Assembly (NCBI GenBank): GCA_022494885.1
Contig: JAGVSM010004237.1
Span: 1 to 64,000 of the forward strand
Direction of reading: 5' to 3'
DNA from: Micrasema longulum
Taxonomy: Eukaryota > Arthropoda > Insecta > Trichoptera > Brachycentridae
Length of the DNA: 64,000 nt
The translations under genes were made by a program, and so were the position numbers. Each line of letters starts with the position of its first letter. Within the stretch, counting starts at the first letter, position 1. The notes beneath the pieces were generated by a model. The model saw only the letters and a list, made by a program, of their open reading frames with translations, did not search any database and was not told the DNA's origin. Positions 22,771 through 33,237 of this stretch are shown here, piece after piece.

Positions 22771-23164
22771 ATACAGGGTGTTTTTTAAACCCTGTCACAT
22801 CTGAAACCAGGATGATCGGTATGGGCAAGAAGACATATTTGCATATTTAAAAAAATATTTAAAAGGCAGAAAATTAAAAATAAAAAAAAACATTTTCATT
22901 ATATATAAAAAACAAATAGTTGCTTACTTCTGCAGGGGAGAAGCGAGGGGGGCGTTGCCATGTGGTTGACGGTGTATCAGACTCCCCCCTCACCTCTCCT
23001 CGCTTCTCGCTTTCAGAAGTAAGCAACCATTTGTTTTTTTTAAATATTTTATTTTTGTAAATTTTATTCGTTTTAAAAATTTATTTTAATGAGCCAATAT
23101 GTCTTCTTGCTCATACTGATCATCGTGGTTTTGGATGTGACAGGGCTTAAATAACACCCTGTAT
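22771..23164. mobile_element. MITE-F, complete foldback element
   Basis: Terminal inverted repeats begin ACAGGGTGTTTTTTAA and end in a near complement, ...AACACCCTGT, flanked on both sides by ATAT (likely target duplication). The arms continue inward: 'gaccaggatgatcggtatgg' style text faces 'catactgatcatcgtgg', and 'caagaagacatatttgc' faces 'caatatgtcttcttg'. A second palindrome sits at the centre, with 'gttgcttacttctgcagggg' facing 'agaagtaagcaacc'. There is no reading frame. Tips of the type ACAGGGTG are common in insect DNA-transposon MITEs. The superfamily is not certain. Confidence 0.85.
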
Positions 23165-23526
23165 ATGTTATCAATTTATTTAATATTGCAACATATGAAA
23201 TGAAAGTTAGTAAAAAAATCATTATTTTAGTATGTCCAATTTTACTCAATAGGGAGTTTTCAAGATTTATATTTGTTGCAACAAAGAGGGAAAACATTTT
23301 AGAATAGTTAAGGGTAATAAGTTAGGGGTAAAATCCAGGCCCTGTTTTTAAAATTTTAGACGTCACCAAATTTTGTTGATTTATTTATTTTTGTTTTTAT
23401 TATTTGTGATATCAAGAGGAATATGGTAAATATACCTGTTCATATGAAAAAAAAAAAGAAAATAATAACAGACATCCACATATATACATAGACAATTAGG
23501 TATATACTAAGCATTTGTTTGTATGT
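23165..23526. other. Unassigned stretch with a MITE-E scrap
   Basis: 'gttgcaacaaagagggaaaa' near 23274-23300 resembles the start of the MITE-E arm. Otherwise nothing is recognised. Confidence 0.35.
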
Positions 23527-23625
23527 GTGAAAGAGAGAGAGAGAGAGAGTGGGTGTGTCTGTGTGTGTTTATGAGGGTATGTATTAGGGTGTGAAGTGAG
23601 GGTGAAGTTGTGTGTATATGTGAAT
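23527..23625. repeat. Mixed (GA)n/(GT)n microsatellite
   Basis: 'gaaagagagagagagagag' is followed by imperfect GT, GGTG and GTGTGT runs. The minus-strand reading frame over it encodes only Ser/Leu/His/Thr repeats and is an artefact. Confidence 0.8.
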
Positions 23626-24739
23626 AAGTATCAATTTTGCCTTGAAAAGTTAGAGTGCATAGGTAAGTATTTGTAAACATCACAATCCATTTATTACGAT
23701 TAGAAGAAGAAATCTCACGAAAGATAATTTCTTTCATACTGACGCAGTAGAAGTAAAATGTTTACGGCATGTGGTACATTAGATTCCATCTCCTTGGAGA
23801 ACACTGCTTCTGAATACAGTCCATTTTACTTCGTAATTTAATTTAAGTTTAATTTTTCAATTTTGTCCGTTTAGTCTATGGTTATCCTTAGTTTTTATAT
23901 TTTGACTCTCGTTATGTATACTAACAGTTGCCTATGATAATAAACTTTCTGTCTATGGTCGTTTTGCAACTGTCAAAACTTTTATGCCAATATGAAATAA
24001 TTTGTTACAAAAATAGTGACAGTAGTTTTATGGTGACTTTGTTGTATTTGAACATTTCAATCGTGATATAGCATATAACTAAATTATTAATATATTATTT
24101 ATTTAGAAAATGAATAAACTTTTTAGTGTAGTAGAAAGTGATTATTAGTTAATTCGTATTTATGAATAGATTGTTATCCAATGATGATTTATTCATTTGA
24201 GTCGTTTTATTAATGGTGTCTTAGAAAGTCTTAATAATAACAACTTATAAGAATTTGCATAGTTACTCCTATGTGAAAAAATCATTGACCCATATATTTT
24301 CAAGGCGACTACATTTGCTTTGTTATTTGCTGGTACATATTATTATCTATGAACACGCAATAAAATATTAATTATCATATTTAATTCTTTAATATTACAC
24401 TTGGCTTTATAGTTAAGTAGATTTTAGTGATTTACGGCGACTTTTATAATATGTTCAAATCATGTATAAACAGGATTTTTTTTTCCATTTCTATTCATGT
24501 CGGTAACTTATGGAATTATATCAACAGCGTGGAAAGGAATTTAAAATAAATAAGTTTAAAATGGTAAGAAGCTCTTTCCACCAAATATTTATAGACATGG
24601 TGCATTACACAAAATATTTTTGAGAAAACATTTATTAGCTTTATTGAACTTATTATAATACATAAATTTATGGATTTTTATTAATTTTAATGGCATAACT
24701 TTTTTAAATCAGTTTCGCGAACGTTTGTAGATCAAATTT
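23626..24739. other. Unassigned stretch
   Basis: AT-rich. No feature could be supported. Confidence 0.5.
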
Positions 24740-24993
24740 GCAAAGGAAAAAATAATTTGGCTCCGAAGATGTGTGATGAAGCATACCAAGAAAAAGGTTC
24801 ATGAGAGATCGTGTTAAGAGAATGGACAAATCCAGAATTCTTTAAATTGCAGCTAATAAAATTTGGCTTGGTCTTCATCTTCCCGGAAGACGGTGAAAGA
24901 TGGAGTAATAGTTGGATTTCAACCACTAAGAGTTGCAGCTTTCTGCCAGAATAGATCAACATATCTAGTTGAAAAGAAAGAAGAAGAATGAAA
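24740..24993 (+). mobile_element. LINE C-terminal fragment with GAA tail
   Basis: Text near 24790-24985 reads, across frameshifts and a stop, like the R/K-rich tail of a LINE polyprotein ('cccggaagacggtgaaag' giving P-G-R-R then K-M-E; then D-G-V-I-V-G-F...L-R-V-A-A-F-C-Q-N-R). It ends in 'gaaaagaaagaagaagaatg'. The (GAA)n tail and the 'DGV..DL...LRV..W...A.DR' spacing support a LINE end. Decay makes the assignment tentative. Confidence 0.4.
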
Positions 24994-25521
24994 GGTAATT
25001 TTAAAAAAAAATATTTTATATGTTTTATTAGTCTGTAATACCATTAACATACGCCTTTAGAGATGATTCTTACAATTCTAGTGATATAACTATCAATATA
25101 TTCAAAATAAGGTTTCAGTCATAATCTTTGGGTTTAAAAATGAGCACGTAAAAAACGGCCCGCCGTTAGCATCAGGTCATTTTGACGTCACGCGTAATGA
25201 CCGCCGACTGCGCTTCTAATAAATATTGCGTACAAGTTTGACGCCAAAACGACATACTTGCCGTTTGTTCTACGAGCGCGAAACTTCTCGTTTTCGGGTA
25301 ATTCAAGATATGCATATTTAACTCTTGTGTAGAAAATTTATCCGACGTCGCTCAAAACAATATTTATACCTCTTCAACCGTAATATTTGCCTATTTAAAT
25401 ATAAAAATAATAAAAAAAACTTGAAAAAACTATTCTCTTTATATTAAGTATAAAGAAATTTTCATTATGCTTTATTTAGTTTTCCAAAATCTTTTAACAC
25501 ACTGTGATTCAAACTGGATAT
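24994..25521. other. Mostly unassigned, with a GC-rich island at 25140-25340
   Basis: The island ('aaaaaacggcccgccgtt', 'gacgtcacgcgtaatgacc', 'gacgccaaaacgacata') is much richer in CpG than its surroundings. No reading frame longer than a few dozen codons crosses it and no copy exists elsewhere in the window. It could be an unrecognised element fragment or a small promoter-like CpG patch. Confidence 0.35.
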
Positions 25522-26099
25522 ACAGGAAGTTTTTTAAACTCTGTCATATCCGAAAACCACGATGATCTGTATGGGCAAGAAGACATATTAGCATATTTAA
25601 AAAAATATTTAGAACGAAAAAAAATTTAAAAAATAAAATATATATAAAAACAAATGGTTGTTTACTTCTGCAGAGGAGAAGTGAGGAGAGCGCGGCGCAG
25701 TATCAGACTCCCCTCTCCCCCCTCTTCGTTTAACCCCTGCAGAAGTAAGCAACCATTTGCTTTATAAAATATTTTATTTTTTATAATAAAATAAATAAAA
25801 CAACTTTATTTTTAACCACTAATTTTTATTTTTCACCGACCGGTTTCAAAGCAAACAAGCTTCTTTGTCAAGGTTTACGTAACTAATGAATTGATTCTTT
25901 TTTATTTTATTTCTATCATGTTCATTTAATACTACACGTGGATCCAATAAATCAAGTGGTTTTTTTCTTACACGGGTGATAATTTGATATCCTTATTTTC
26001 ATATCATATTTTTAAGTTAGCCAGGAGAGGAATTAAAGAAATATTGTCAATTTGGTTATTAATTATTGTTTTCTTATTATGAATCGCATTTTTAATTTC

Positions 26100-26430
26100 T
26101 AAGATTTCTATGTTGTCTAATTTTAATATTTAATTTTCAACGCGAAGTACTTTTAATCCAGTGTCTTTATTGAAGTTATGATTATTTTCTGTCAGATGAT
26201 TTGCGAATTCAGAAAAAATATTATTATTCAGGCATCTTAAGTGTTCTTTTACTCTAATATAAAAGTTTCTTTTAGTTTTTCCAATGTAGATAGAATCGCA
26301 ATCATTACAATTTAATTGGTATATTCCAGATTTATTTTATTTATGGACTTTGTCTTTGTGATTTTTTAACAATGTTCCTTTATTAATGTTCGATGGTAGG
26401 GAATTTGATAATTGTTTTAAAAAAATGACA
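26100..26430 (-). pseudogene. PLE-1 GIY-YIG endonuclease
   Basis: The minus strand reads SGIYQLNCNDCDSIYIGKTK near 26270-26330, continuing RNFYIRVKEHLRCLNNN. It has the GIY and YIG segments, the C-x-x-C pair typical of the PLE subgroup of this nuclease, the Arg of T-K-R, and the Glu of K-E-H. In Penelope-like elements this domain nicks target DNA for priming by the upstream reverse transcriptase. The domain core is uninterrupted here, but a stop lies just upstream (before the first Ser) and another downstream near 26130. Compare PLE-2 at 20012-20033, which has lost the Gly of YIG. Confidence 0.8.
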
Positions 26431-26555
26431 TTTAGAAAAAGAATCCGCCTCCATTGTTTACGTGGGTTTGCTTTATTAACTGTGGGGGTCGAATATAAAC
26501 ATTTGTTTATAAGTTTGCGTTTTTATTTTTGTTTTTAATTTAATATTTTATCAAT

Positions 26556-27300
26556 TTAGTTCTCATTATATGCATTATTATTGGCAATCTGTTTTATTGT
26601 ATTAAGTTCTTTTTTAAAATTAGTATCATCTAGTGGAACGTTAATTAACCTATGTATCATTGAATGGAATGCGGAATGCTTATGGGCAATAGGATGATTT
26701 GAAGAATTATGAATAATTGTGTCTGTATATGTTGGTTTACGGTATATATCGAAATCATTTTTTTTATTTTTTATTGTTAGACAAGTCAAGAAAGTTTAAT
26801 TTTTTATCTTTTTCAATTTCTAAAATAAATTTTATTTCTTTACGTAATGAATTTAGGAAATTTAGAAATGTCTGAAATTCTTGATCCGACCCTGTAAATA
26901 AACAAAAACATCGTCCACAAAACGGTGCCATAATTTGATTCGTTTGATAAGTGGTGTTGTGCTTAAAAATATTTCATTCTCCAGTTCATTCAAAATATGT
27001 CAGCAAATAACGGACTAGACGGTTGACCCATCGGCAAACCCTGTGTTTGGCTATAAACAACATTATTTTACTGAAAATAGTTTTGATCTAAACAAATATT
27101 ACACAATCTACATAAATCAGAAATCAGTTTTTTATCCCAATCTGAATTGTTAAGTAATTGAGAGATTATTTTTTTTGTAGCTGTAATTGGAATGTTAGTG
27201 AAAAGGTTAACTACGTCGAATGAGATTAGTTTTGTATTATTTGGAATTTTCATATCTTTCAGTATATCAATGAGTTGAAAGGAATTTCGAAGTGTGTACT
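26556..27300 (-). pseudogene. PLE-1 reverse transcriptase, broken
   Basis: On the minus strand the fingers/palm motifs of a Penelope-like reverse transcriptase appear in order: LISFDVVNLFTNIP (about 27185-27230, first catalytic Asp); then, in other frames, QGLPMGQPSSPLFADIF (about 27000-27050); then LWHRFVDDVFVYL (about 26900-26935, the catalytic V-D-D). After these come LNFLDLS and FDIYRKPTYTDT at about 26715-26750, followed by HKHSAFHSMIHRLI. The R-K-P-T-x-T box and the F-V-D-D box are PLE hallmarks, and both catalytic sites survive as text. At least two frameshifts and several stops separate the motifs. The N-terminal part and first start codon are absent because the copy is 5'-truncated. 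Confidence 0.85.
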
Positions 27301-27576
27301 TTGGTTTAAAAACTTTTAAATTATTAATTAAATCTGAAATAAAAGAATCGAAATCAAAAGAAAATAAAGAATAAAAATTAGTGGTTTAAAACAAAGTTGT
27401 TTTATTTATTTTATTATAATGAATAAACACAAAGTTAGTGCTTCAAATATACACTTTACATTTTATTTTTTATTTATTTTTTTGTTTTAAAAAAATATTT
27501 TAATGTGCCAATATGTCTTCTTGCTCATACTCATCATCGTGGTTTCGGAGGTGACAGGGCTTAAAGAACATCCTGT

Positions 27577-28194
27577 ATATATAGATAAAGAAATATGCAA
27601 AGAAAGTATGTTATCTCAAATATTGTTTACTGTAAGCTGTTTAAGACTACATTGTCGTTTATTTTCTTCCAAATTAACGCATTATTAAATAACCTTTAGA
27701 AGATGTGTTTACTAAAACTATTAAATTTGTGCAATTCAAAATAAATCACATGTGTCAATGTTATCTTGAATTTGAGTCGTAGAATGAAACAAACGCTTGA
27801 GAACTCTTTTAAACCTAAATCTATTCTACTAAATTCCCTTTCAATTAATTTTGAACGTGGGTGTCGGTGTTATGTTTCACAAAATGTCATTTTTAATACA
27901 TGGCATGTGTACACAACTAAGAAATAAAAGAACGCGGTAACAATTTTTAAACCCATACAAATAAGTTTATGTACAGAAAAAAACGAAAAAATATTTATTT
28001 TTAATTTAAGTATAAATTAATTTTCTTTCTTTCTTTAATTTGAAACTAGTGGGGTACATCATTATTCACTGGGTGAAAGGGGCATTAAAAAACGAAGAAG
28101 AAGAAGAACATCATTCACAGTGGTTGTTGTTTTAGTGGTTTTATTCACAGTTTAGTGGTTTTATTCGATGAAATCAGGGAAAAAATGAGTCATA
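27577..28194. other. Mostly unassigned; LINE-like end near 28050-28110
   Basis: 'gggtgaaaggggcattaaa' followed by 'aacgaagaagaagaagaac' looks like a LINE 3' end with a (GAA)n tail. The rest holds nothing recognisable. Confidence 0.35.
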
Positions 28195-28998
28195 GAGGGT
28201 GTTAAAATACATTGAGAAAAGATAGACATGATAAGGTTTGCCGACGACATCGCCCTAACTTTTAAATGTGAAGAAGAACTCACTGAGGCTCTGACCTCCA
28301 TGGAGATGTATTCATAGAAAATAAACAGGAGCAAAACCAAAGTAATGGCGGTGGCCCGTTATGAGCAACGAATGAATATAGTAATGTCAGGAGCAACTCT
28401 GAAACACGCGAAAGGGTTTGTGTACCTTGGAAGCAGGATCACCTGGGATGGGAGAACAAAAAGAGAAGTCGACTGCCGCATACACCAAGCGAGGCTTGCG
28501 TTTAACAAAAAATCGAAGATTTTCGAGTCAAATAATATCAATTTAACACTCCGCAAGCAACTTGCCAAGACATATGTGTGGAGCATATCGATTTACGGTT
28601 GTGAGACATGGTGCCTTAACAAAAGAGATAAAAAAAAGACTAGAGGCCTTCGAGATGTGGTGCTACAGAAAAATATTAGTAATTTGCTGGAGAAACCACA
28701 TCACTAATGACGAGGCTCTCAACAGAATAGAAGAAGGCACCTAATCAAAACCATCTCAGAGAGGCGAGTACAATGAATCGGCCACATTATGCGCCATAGG
28801 GGTGTCCTGCATGACATCATAGAGGGAATGGCTGAAGGAACAAATTATAGAGGGCGCCCCCGACGGGAATATTTGGAGCAAGTGTGCGAAGATTTTAACT
28901 GCGCCTCATATGTCGAGCTGGAGAGTGCTGCAGAAAATAGAAACCAATGGAGAACGAGATGCAGGACTTTGCTGCAAACCAATCCCCAGGATTGAGAC
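28195..28998 (+). mobile_element. LINE reverse-transcriptase fragment with FADD box
   Basis: Translation starts IRFADDIALTFKCEEELTEA (the FADD catalytic box at about 28236-28247). One premature stop follows at 28317-28319, then RSKTKVMAV, then GFVYLGSRITWDGRTKREVD, AKTYVWSISIYGCETWCLNK, a frameshift into KRLEAFEMWCYRKILVICWR, another shift, and finally RGRPRREYLEQVCEDF...NRNQWRTRC ending at 28993-28995. These are in the right order for the palm, thumb and C-terminus of an RTE/CR1-like non-LTR polyprotein. Two frameshifts and two stops make it a pseudogene. Upstream motifs and the endonuclease are missing. Confidence 0.85.
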
Positions 28999-29456
28999 TG
29001 CAAAGAAGAAGAAAAAAATTCACAGTTGACTGTATCAAGACTGGTATGTTTGTTGGCAGACCTAAGCATTCTAGGCATAGGGGAATGAAAACCATAGTTA
29101 GTTATAATTACAATTTAACTTCACTAACATTCCTGTTTATCATATTCCTTTTCTCTGATGACTTATGTATACTATTTCATATGTCAATGCAACCATCAAA
29201 AGCGTTTAAAAAAAATGTTTTACTCGAATGTTATTTTTTTGTGAATTTTTTAAAGGAGCAACAAATTGCTTCAACTTTTCATGTATCGTCAGATATTAAA
29301 ATGAGTTATAAATAAATTAAAACTTAGTAACTACGAGTATTTTTAATTATTCTAAGTAGCTGATATTTGATATCTAAGTAGATGTATTTAAGAAAAGTTC
29401 ATTAATACTGTATTTTTTGTTTATTACCGAATACAGATATATGGTAGGTATGCAGA
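28999..29456. other. Unassigned stretch
   Basis: Continuing reading frames here have no LINE motif. AT-rich. Confidence 0.45.
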
Positions 29457-29733
29457 GTTGGCCTCGTGGTGTAATGGTCAGCGCGTTTGCCTACCACGCA
29501 AAATGTCTCGGGTTTCAATTCCCCACATGAAATGAAATATTTATTTTAAATACTGTTTTCACACCAGAATATTTCATATCCTCTGGACGGGTACCTGTAG
29601 CGTAAGACTGATCATCTTACCTTCATGTAACAAAATTGATCGAGATATGCTACGATTAGTGTACCAATGCAGTGCCCTATGCATCATAAGAAGCGGAAAG
29701 GGGGTGGTGATGATGATGATGATGATGATGATG
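29457..29733 (+). repeat. SINE-1, full length
   Basis: Head with A-box 'tggtgtaatggtcagcgcg' and B-box-like 'gggtttcaattcc' (one extra T breaks the consensus GGTTCGATTCC). Linker 'atactgttttcacaccagaa'. Body 'tcctctggacgggtacctg', 'gtaagactgatcatctta', 'gtgtaccaatgcagtgccct', then a tail of about eight GAT units. The head derives from a tRNA gene and supplies the internal RNA polymerase III promoter. A GAT-type tail suggests mobilisation by an RTE-like LINE, which such tails usually accompany. Confidence 0.9.
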
Positions 29734-30624
29734 TTTATAGTATAAACTAGTATAAGTCAACTATATATTTTTTTGACCATATTTTTATTTTTTTATTACA
29801 TCGTATACATTACGTATCCGTCAATAACATAATAAATAGATTACTTTTAATAAGTCAGCTTAAAAAAAAGTTATGTTAAAAAAAGTAATTAAATCGGTAT
29901 TGCATTTCCGTCAAAAGGCACTAAAAAATCCACGCACAAAGTACTTTGCCATAAAAAACTAATTTTTTAAATTTATTGTTTTAGAAACTTTGGGTTTCAA
30001 ATTTTATTATGCCCATTCTGACGAAATCCTAATCAACATTGACAACTTATTTAGCTTTTTTCAAACCGTGTTTTTGTGGTGCAACATTTCATTTTCAACA
30101 AATTTCACAAAATTTCATTTCATTTAAAACTGGCGATTTTAAACGTTGAACTCAGCGCATTGTTTTGTAGGCTTGTAATGTGCTTCGCTATTTACAATGA
30201 AACCTTTCTTTGTCATAAAACCAAGTAATCAAATAAATTTATCAATGTTAACAATATTTAGCTCACGGCACTAATTAAAAGCCTTTGTTTTACAATATTA
30301 TATTTCTGCCTCAACCATCACAACATATTTGATGATCAAATTGAAAACACATTCACCCATGAACTATTGCAAATTCAACTGCATTTTATGGTCATAAATT
30401 AATATTAGATCTGGCATGAAACATTTGTTGTGCAATCAAATTATAGCAACGCAACTTATGAATTGAATTTCGACAATATTTGATTTTCAAATTTTGATAA
30501 AATTTCTTGGACTTATGTTTTTTTTTCTACACCACAATGGGAAAAGAGGCCTTATTTTAGCTGTGAATAACAGCATATTAGCACAACATATTCAGGCTTT
30601 AAAAAAATATAGTTAATTCTTGTT
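29734..30624. other. Unassigned AT-rich stretch
   Basis: No recognised coding or repeat feature. Confidence 0.5.
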
Positions 30625-30692
30625 TTCAAACCCGTAACCTTCTGTGCGTGAGTCAAGTGTCCTAGCATTACACCATGGAGACCGTCAAATGT
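30625..30692 (-). repeat. SINE-2 head fragment
   Basis: The complement reads 'ctccatggtgtaatgctagg', 'acacttgactcacgcacaga', 'aggttacgggtttgaaaa', the tRNA-like head of the SINE-2 family whose best copy is at 33731-33894. Confidence 0.65.
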
Positions 30693-31089
30693 AATACGCT
30701 GTAGATTCAACCGGATAAAAAAATTATGATTTTTTTATCTGGATCTAAAATACTTTAATTAATTAGTTTTGACGATTTGTAATTATCTTCTAAAAAATTA
30801 CCACTGCGAATATTTTTTTCTTATAACGTACATTAATCGATTTTGTTTATACGGTTTTTTTTATTAGAACAGAAGTATTTTATCAATAAAACTGCATGTG
30901 TTCGGTAAAAAATATAATTATCTAGATTAAAACATGTTTAATTGAACATATCTTCGATTTCATTATGTTTCTAAACAAAATATCAATATTCTTTTTGGGT
31001 ACTATTTTAAAAAGGACGGTATTTTATATGATATTTTATATACTATTTGGTTTTTCCGCAAAAACTGGCTAGGAAGAGACTCGGACAGA
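30693..31089. other. Unassigned AT-rich stretch
   Basis: Nothing recognised. Confidence 0.45.
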
Positions 31090-31222
31090 GAGAGTGGTAA
31101 ATTACATCACCAAATACCAAGGGTTGAGGAAAGTAAAACGATTATTTTTTATGGTCGAAAATAGAACCCGAAACCTTCTTTTAATCAGTCAAGTGTCTTA
31201 GCCATTGGCACCACTGAGTCTA
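31090..31222 (-). repeat. SINE-2 copy, diverged
   Basis: 'ggtaaattacatcaccaaat' is the complement of the SINE-2 body ('ggtgatgtaattcac'), and 'gaacccgaaaccttctttt', 'gtcaagtgtcttagccattg' and 'gcaccactgagtc' are the complement of its head. Confidence 0.65.
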
Positions 31223-32705
31223 CTTAGGATTTAGAAGACACGATAGTACCTAAATCTAATTTAAACAAATATGAACTTATCACCACTATTTTTTCTTTTA
31301 ATTTTTTACGAAAAAAAAAATTTTAGAAGACAAAGATAAATAAGAAGGAAATATATATGTTTGTGGCAAACCAATACCATTGACTGAAACTAGTAGAAAT
31401 TTGAAGCACTGTGTCCAAGAGAGACCTATTTGCGACGCACTTTTCTAACAATATCTTTAATAAAAAAAATTCACGTAGGTTGTAGTATTAAGTATAGGTA
31501 CTAAACTGACAATACTAATTTAAAACATGACCTTTATTGTAACATTATTGAATATTTTTAATGAATTTAACTATTTTAGCGAAGAAGTTTTTTTTATTCA
31601 ACATATTGTCTATAACCTGTTCGGTTACATAGAAATATTATGTCATATTTGTTCAGATGCACCATATAGCTCCAATTTTCTTCGTATATTTTGAGCTCGG
31701 AAATTCAATAGACAACCGTACGTGTTTCAACCAAGTACGACAATTTTGTCGCATGTGACAGAAATCCACTTTTTTAAGCCAAGGAATTGCAAGCCGCGAA
31801 ATTTTGGGCAATTTTTGGAAATTCTCTTTTGAACCGCTGTTGTCACGATAATTGTCATAACTCCCCGTGTTCTAGTATTCCATCAAGTTTTTGACAGATG
31901 TCTTCAAGTATTTGACATCTAAAACCGTTCGGAATACTTGACCTCAAAGCGTAAAACGCGTACAAAAGTACGCGTGTTTACGCGCTATTTTTGTATGGCC
32001 GGCCCCTCCAGCACAAAACGGAGAGCGCGTTGATGCGCTTATGGTACGTAACCGGTTAAGTTAAAAAAAAATTTACACCAGAATTTTATTTCTGTTTATG
32101 CATTTTAATCAAATTACGTAAAGTCTATTTTAATATTTAATACCCTCTACTTTATGTGAGCTTAACCATAAATTTTCATGTAAAACATTTTAGTGTCTCT
32201 ACTAACACAAACGAAATTTGTATGGTTCACCGACAAGCACTTATACGTTAACATAGAATTATTAAACATTCGAACGCGCTGTACACCAGCGGATCGAAAA
32301 AATAAACTTAAGGTCCTGCTGCACCGGTCTAGATTATTTTTTAAATTTTAAAATGTAATTGCGTGTTTGACAAAAAAATGGGCAAATTGGTTTAATATAA
32401 TTATTTTTGAAGCCTATTTTAAAAAAAATCTAAAATAATTATTTACGACATTTTTTTAAAATGAAATAGGCTCTTACATGAAGAAAGGAAGATTCAGTAC
32501 AACTAGGTGTGCTTTGTTGGAATGATTATACTATTGATATTTGCCCCATATTAAAACAATCATAAAGACCCTATTTCGATATTTTCCGTAGTACTCGTTT
32601 CAGATTTGAGTAGTTTGCTGATTCATTTGTAATACTGCCATACGTTATATTCCCTCTCATCAAATACCGTATAAAAAATATCTTTATACTATGGTGTTTT
32701 TGTAG
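31223..32705. other. Unassigned, with a CpG-rich palindromic patch at 31945-32060
   Basis: The patch contains an 8-bp perfect hairpin ACGCGTAC-AAAA-GTACGCGT at 31956-31975, followed by 'gtttacgcgc', 'atggccggcccctcc' and 'gagagcgcgttgatgcgc'. No gene motif is seen. The rest is AT-rich. Confidence 0.4.
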
Positions 32706-33003
32706 GTCCTGCCAGACATTCAGATCCAGTGGTTTCCTTTAAGAATTTTAAGGCGTTAAGATTTCGTAAAAACATTTTGATATATCGATTACATCAATTA
32801 AATCCAGTCCGCAAAGAATTCACTTCTCAATTTTCCTCAATCCAATGAATTACTCTTTATGTACTTTTGGATTATCTTTTTTCTGCACAAAGATCACCCG
32901 ATTACAAAGAGCTTCTTCGAGCAGCTTTTGTCGGCAACGAACAATTTTTCTTTGTATGTGGGCACCGCCTAGGAAACTTAAGACCTGCGAAGTGTGGTAT
33001 ACG
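32706..33003 (+). pseudogene. Exon-like block of an unidentified gene
   Basis: One frame stays open from a candidate acceptor (pyrimidine-rich text ending TTTTGTAG at 32705) to a strong donor, ACG|GTGAGTAAG at 33003/33004, except for a TGA at 32846-32848. Visible peptide stretches include SDPVVSFKNFKALRFRKN, YRLHQLNPVRKEFTSQF and, after the TGA, DYKELLRAAFVGNEQFFFVC and GHRLGNLRPAKCGI. Composition looks protein-like rather than AT-rich noise. A second acceptor candidate lies at 32891 after 'atcttttttctgcac', so the TGA might sit in a short intron. All three frames are open after about 32850, which weakens the case. I do not recognise the family. Confidence 0.4.
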
Positions 33004-33237
33004 GTGAGTAAGCAAAAATGAAACTGCTGTCAGTTTCTACTAAAATCCATATTTTCATGTTGTGAGCAAGTAATACTTTATTATCGGTTTGTATTATCAG
33101 TAAATTTGAACATATACATATTTGTGTATATACAAAGTCAAAATACTCTTTTTATTATTCTCATTTCGATGAAGCATACTTTTTTTAATGCAAACCTTTA
33201 AAATATCAAAACCGCCATTTTTGGTGATTACAAATAG

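Larger units (their letters stand above)
25785..27459 (-). mobile_element. PLE-1: Penelope-like element, 5'-truncated, with target duplication
   Basis: A 1,675-bp insertion between two copies of the 14-bp ATTTTATTTTTTAT (25771-25784 and 27460-27473), which are the MITE-F sequence at that point. Minus-strand order is reverse transcriptase, linker, GIY-YIG nuclease, terminal region. The terminal region at the left (25785-25895) recurs inverted at the right (27363-27413), where about 45 bp of extra outer sequence follows. Inverted partial terminal repeats are characteristic of PLEs. Frameshifts and stops show it is not functional. Confidence 0.85.
25522..27576. mobile_element. MITE-F second copy, split by PLE-1
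   Basis: Left part 25522-25784 and right part 27460-27576 together reproduce the MITE-F at 22771-23164: 'acaggaagttttttaaactc', 'catatccgaaaaccacgatg', the 'gcttacttctgcagaagt'-type centre, then 'ccaatatgtcttcttgctca', 'gtgacagggcttaaagaaca' and 'tcctgt'. It is again flanked by ATAT. The interruption is the Penelope-like element between. Confidence 0.8.

Noticed and set aside
23507..23737. Ser/His/Thr-rich minus-strand frame
   Set aside because: It is the translation of a GA/GT microsatellite.
32846..32848. In-frame TGA as a selenocysteine codon
   Set aside because: No SECIS-like element was seen in the putative 3' UTR and the gene model has a phase conflict. A pseudogene or unrecognised intron is simpler.
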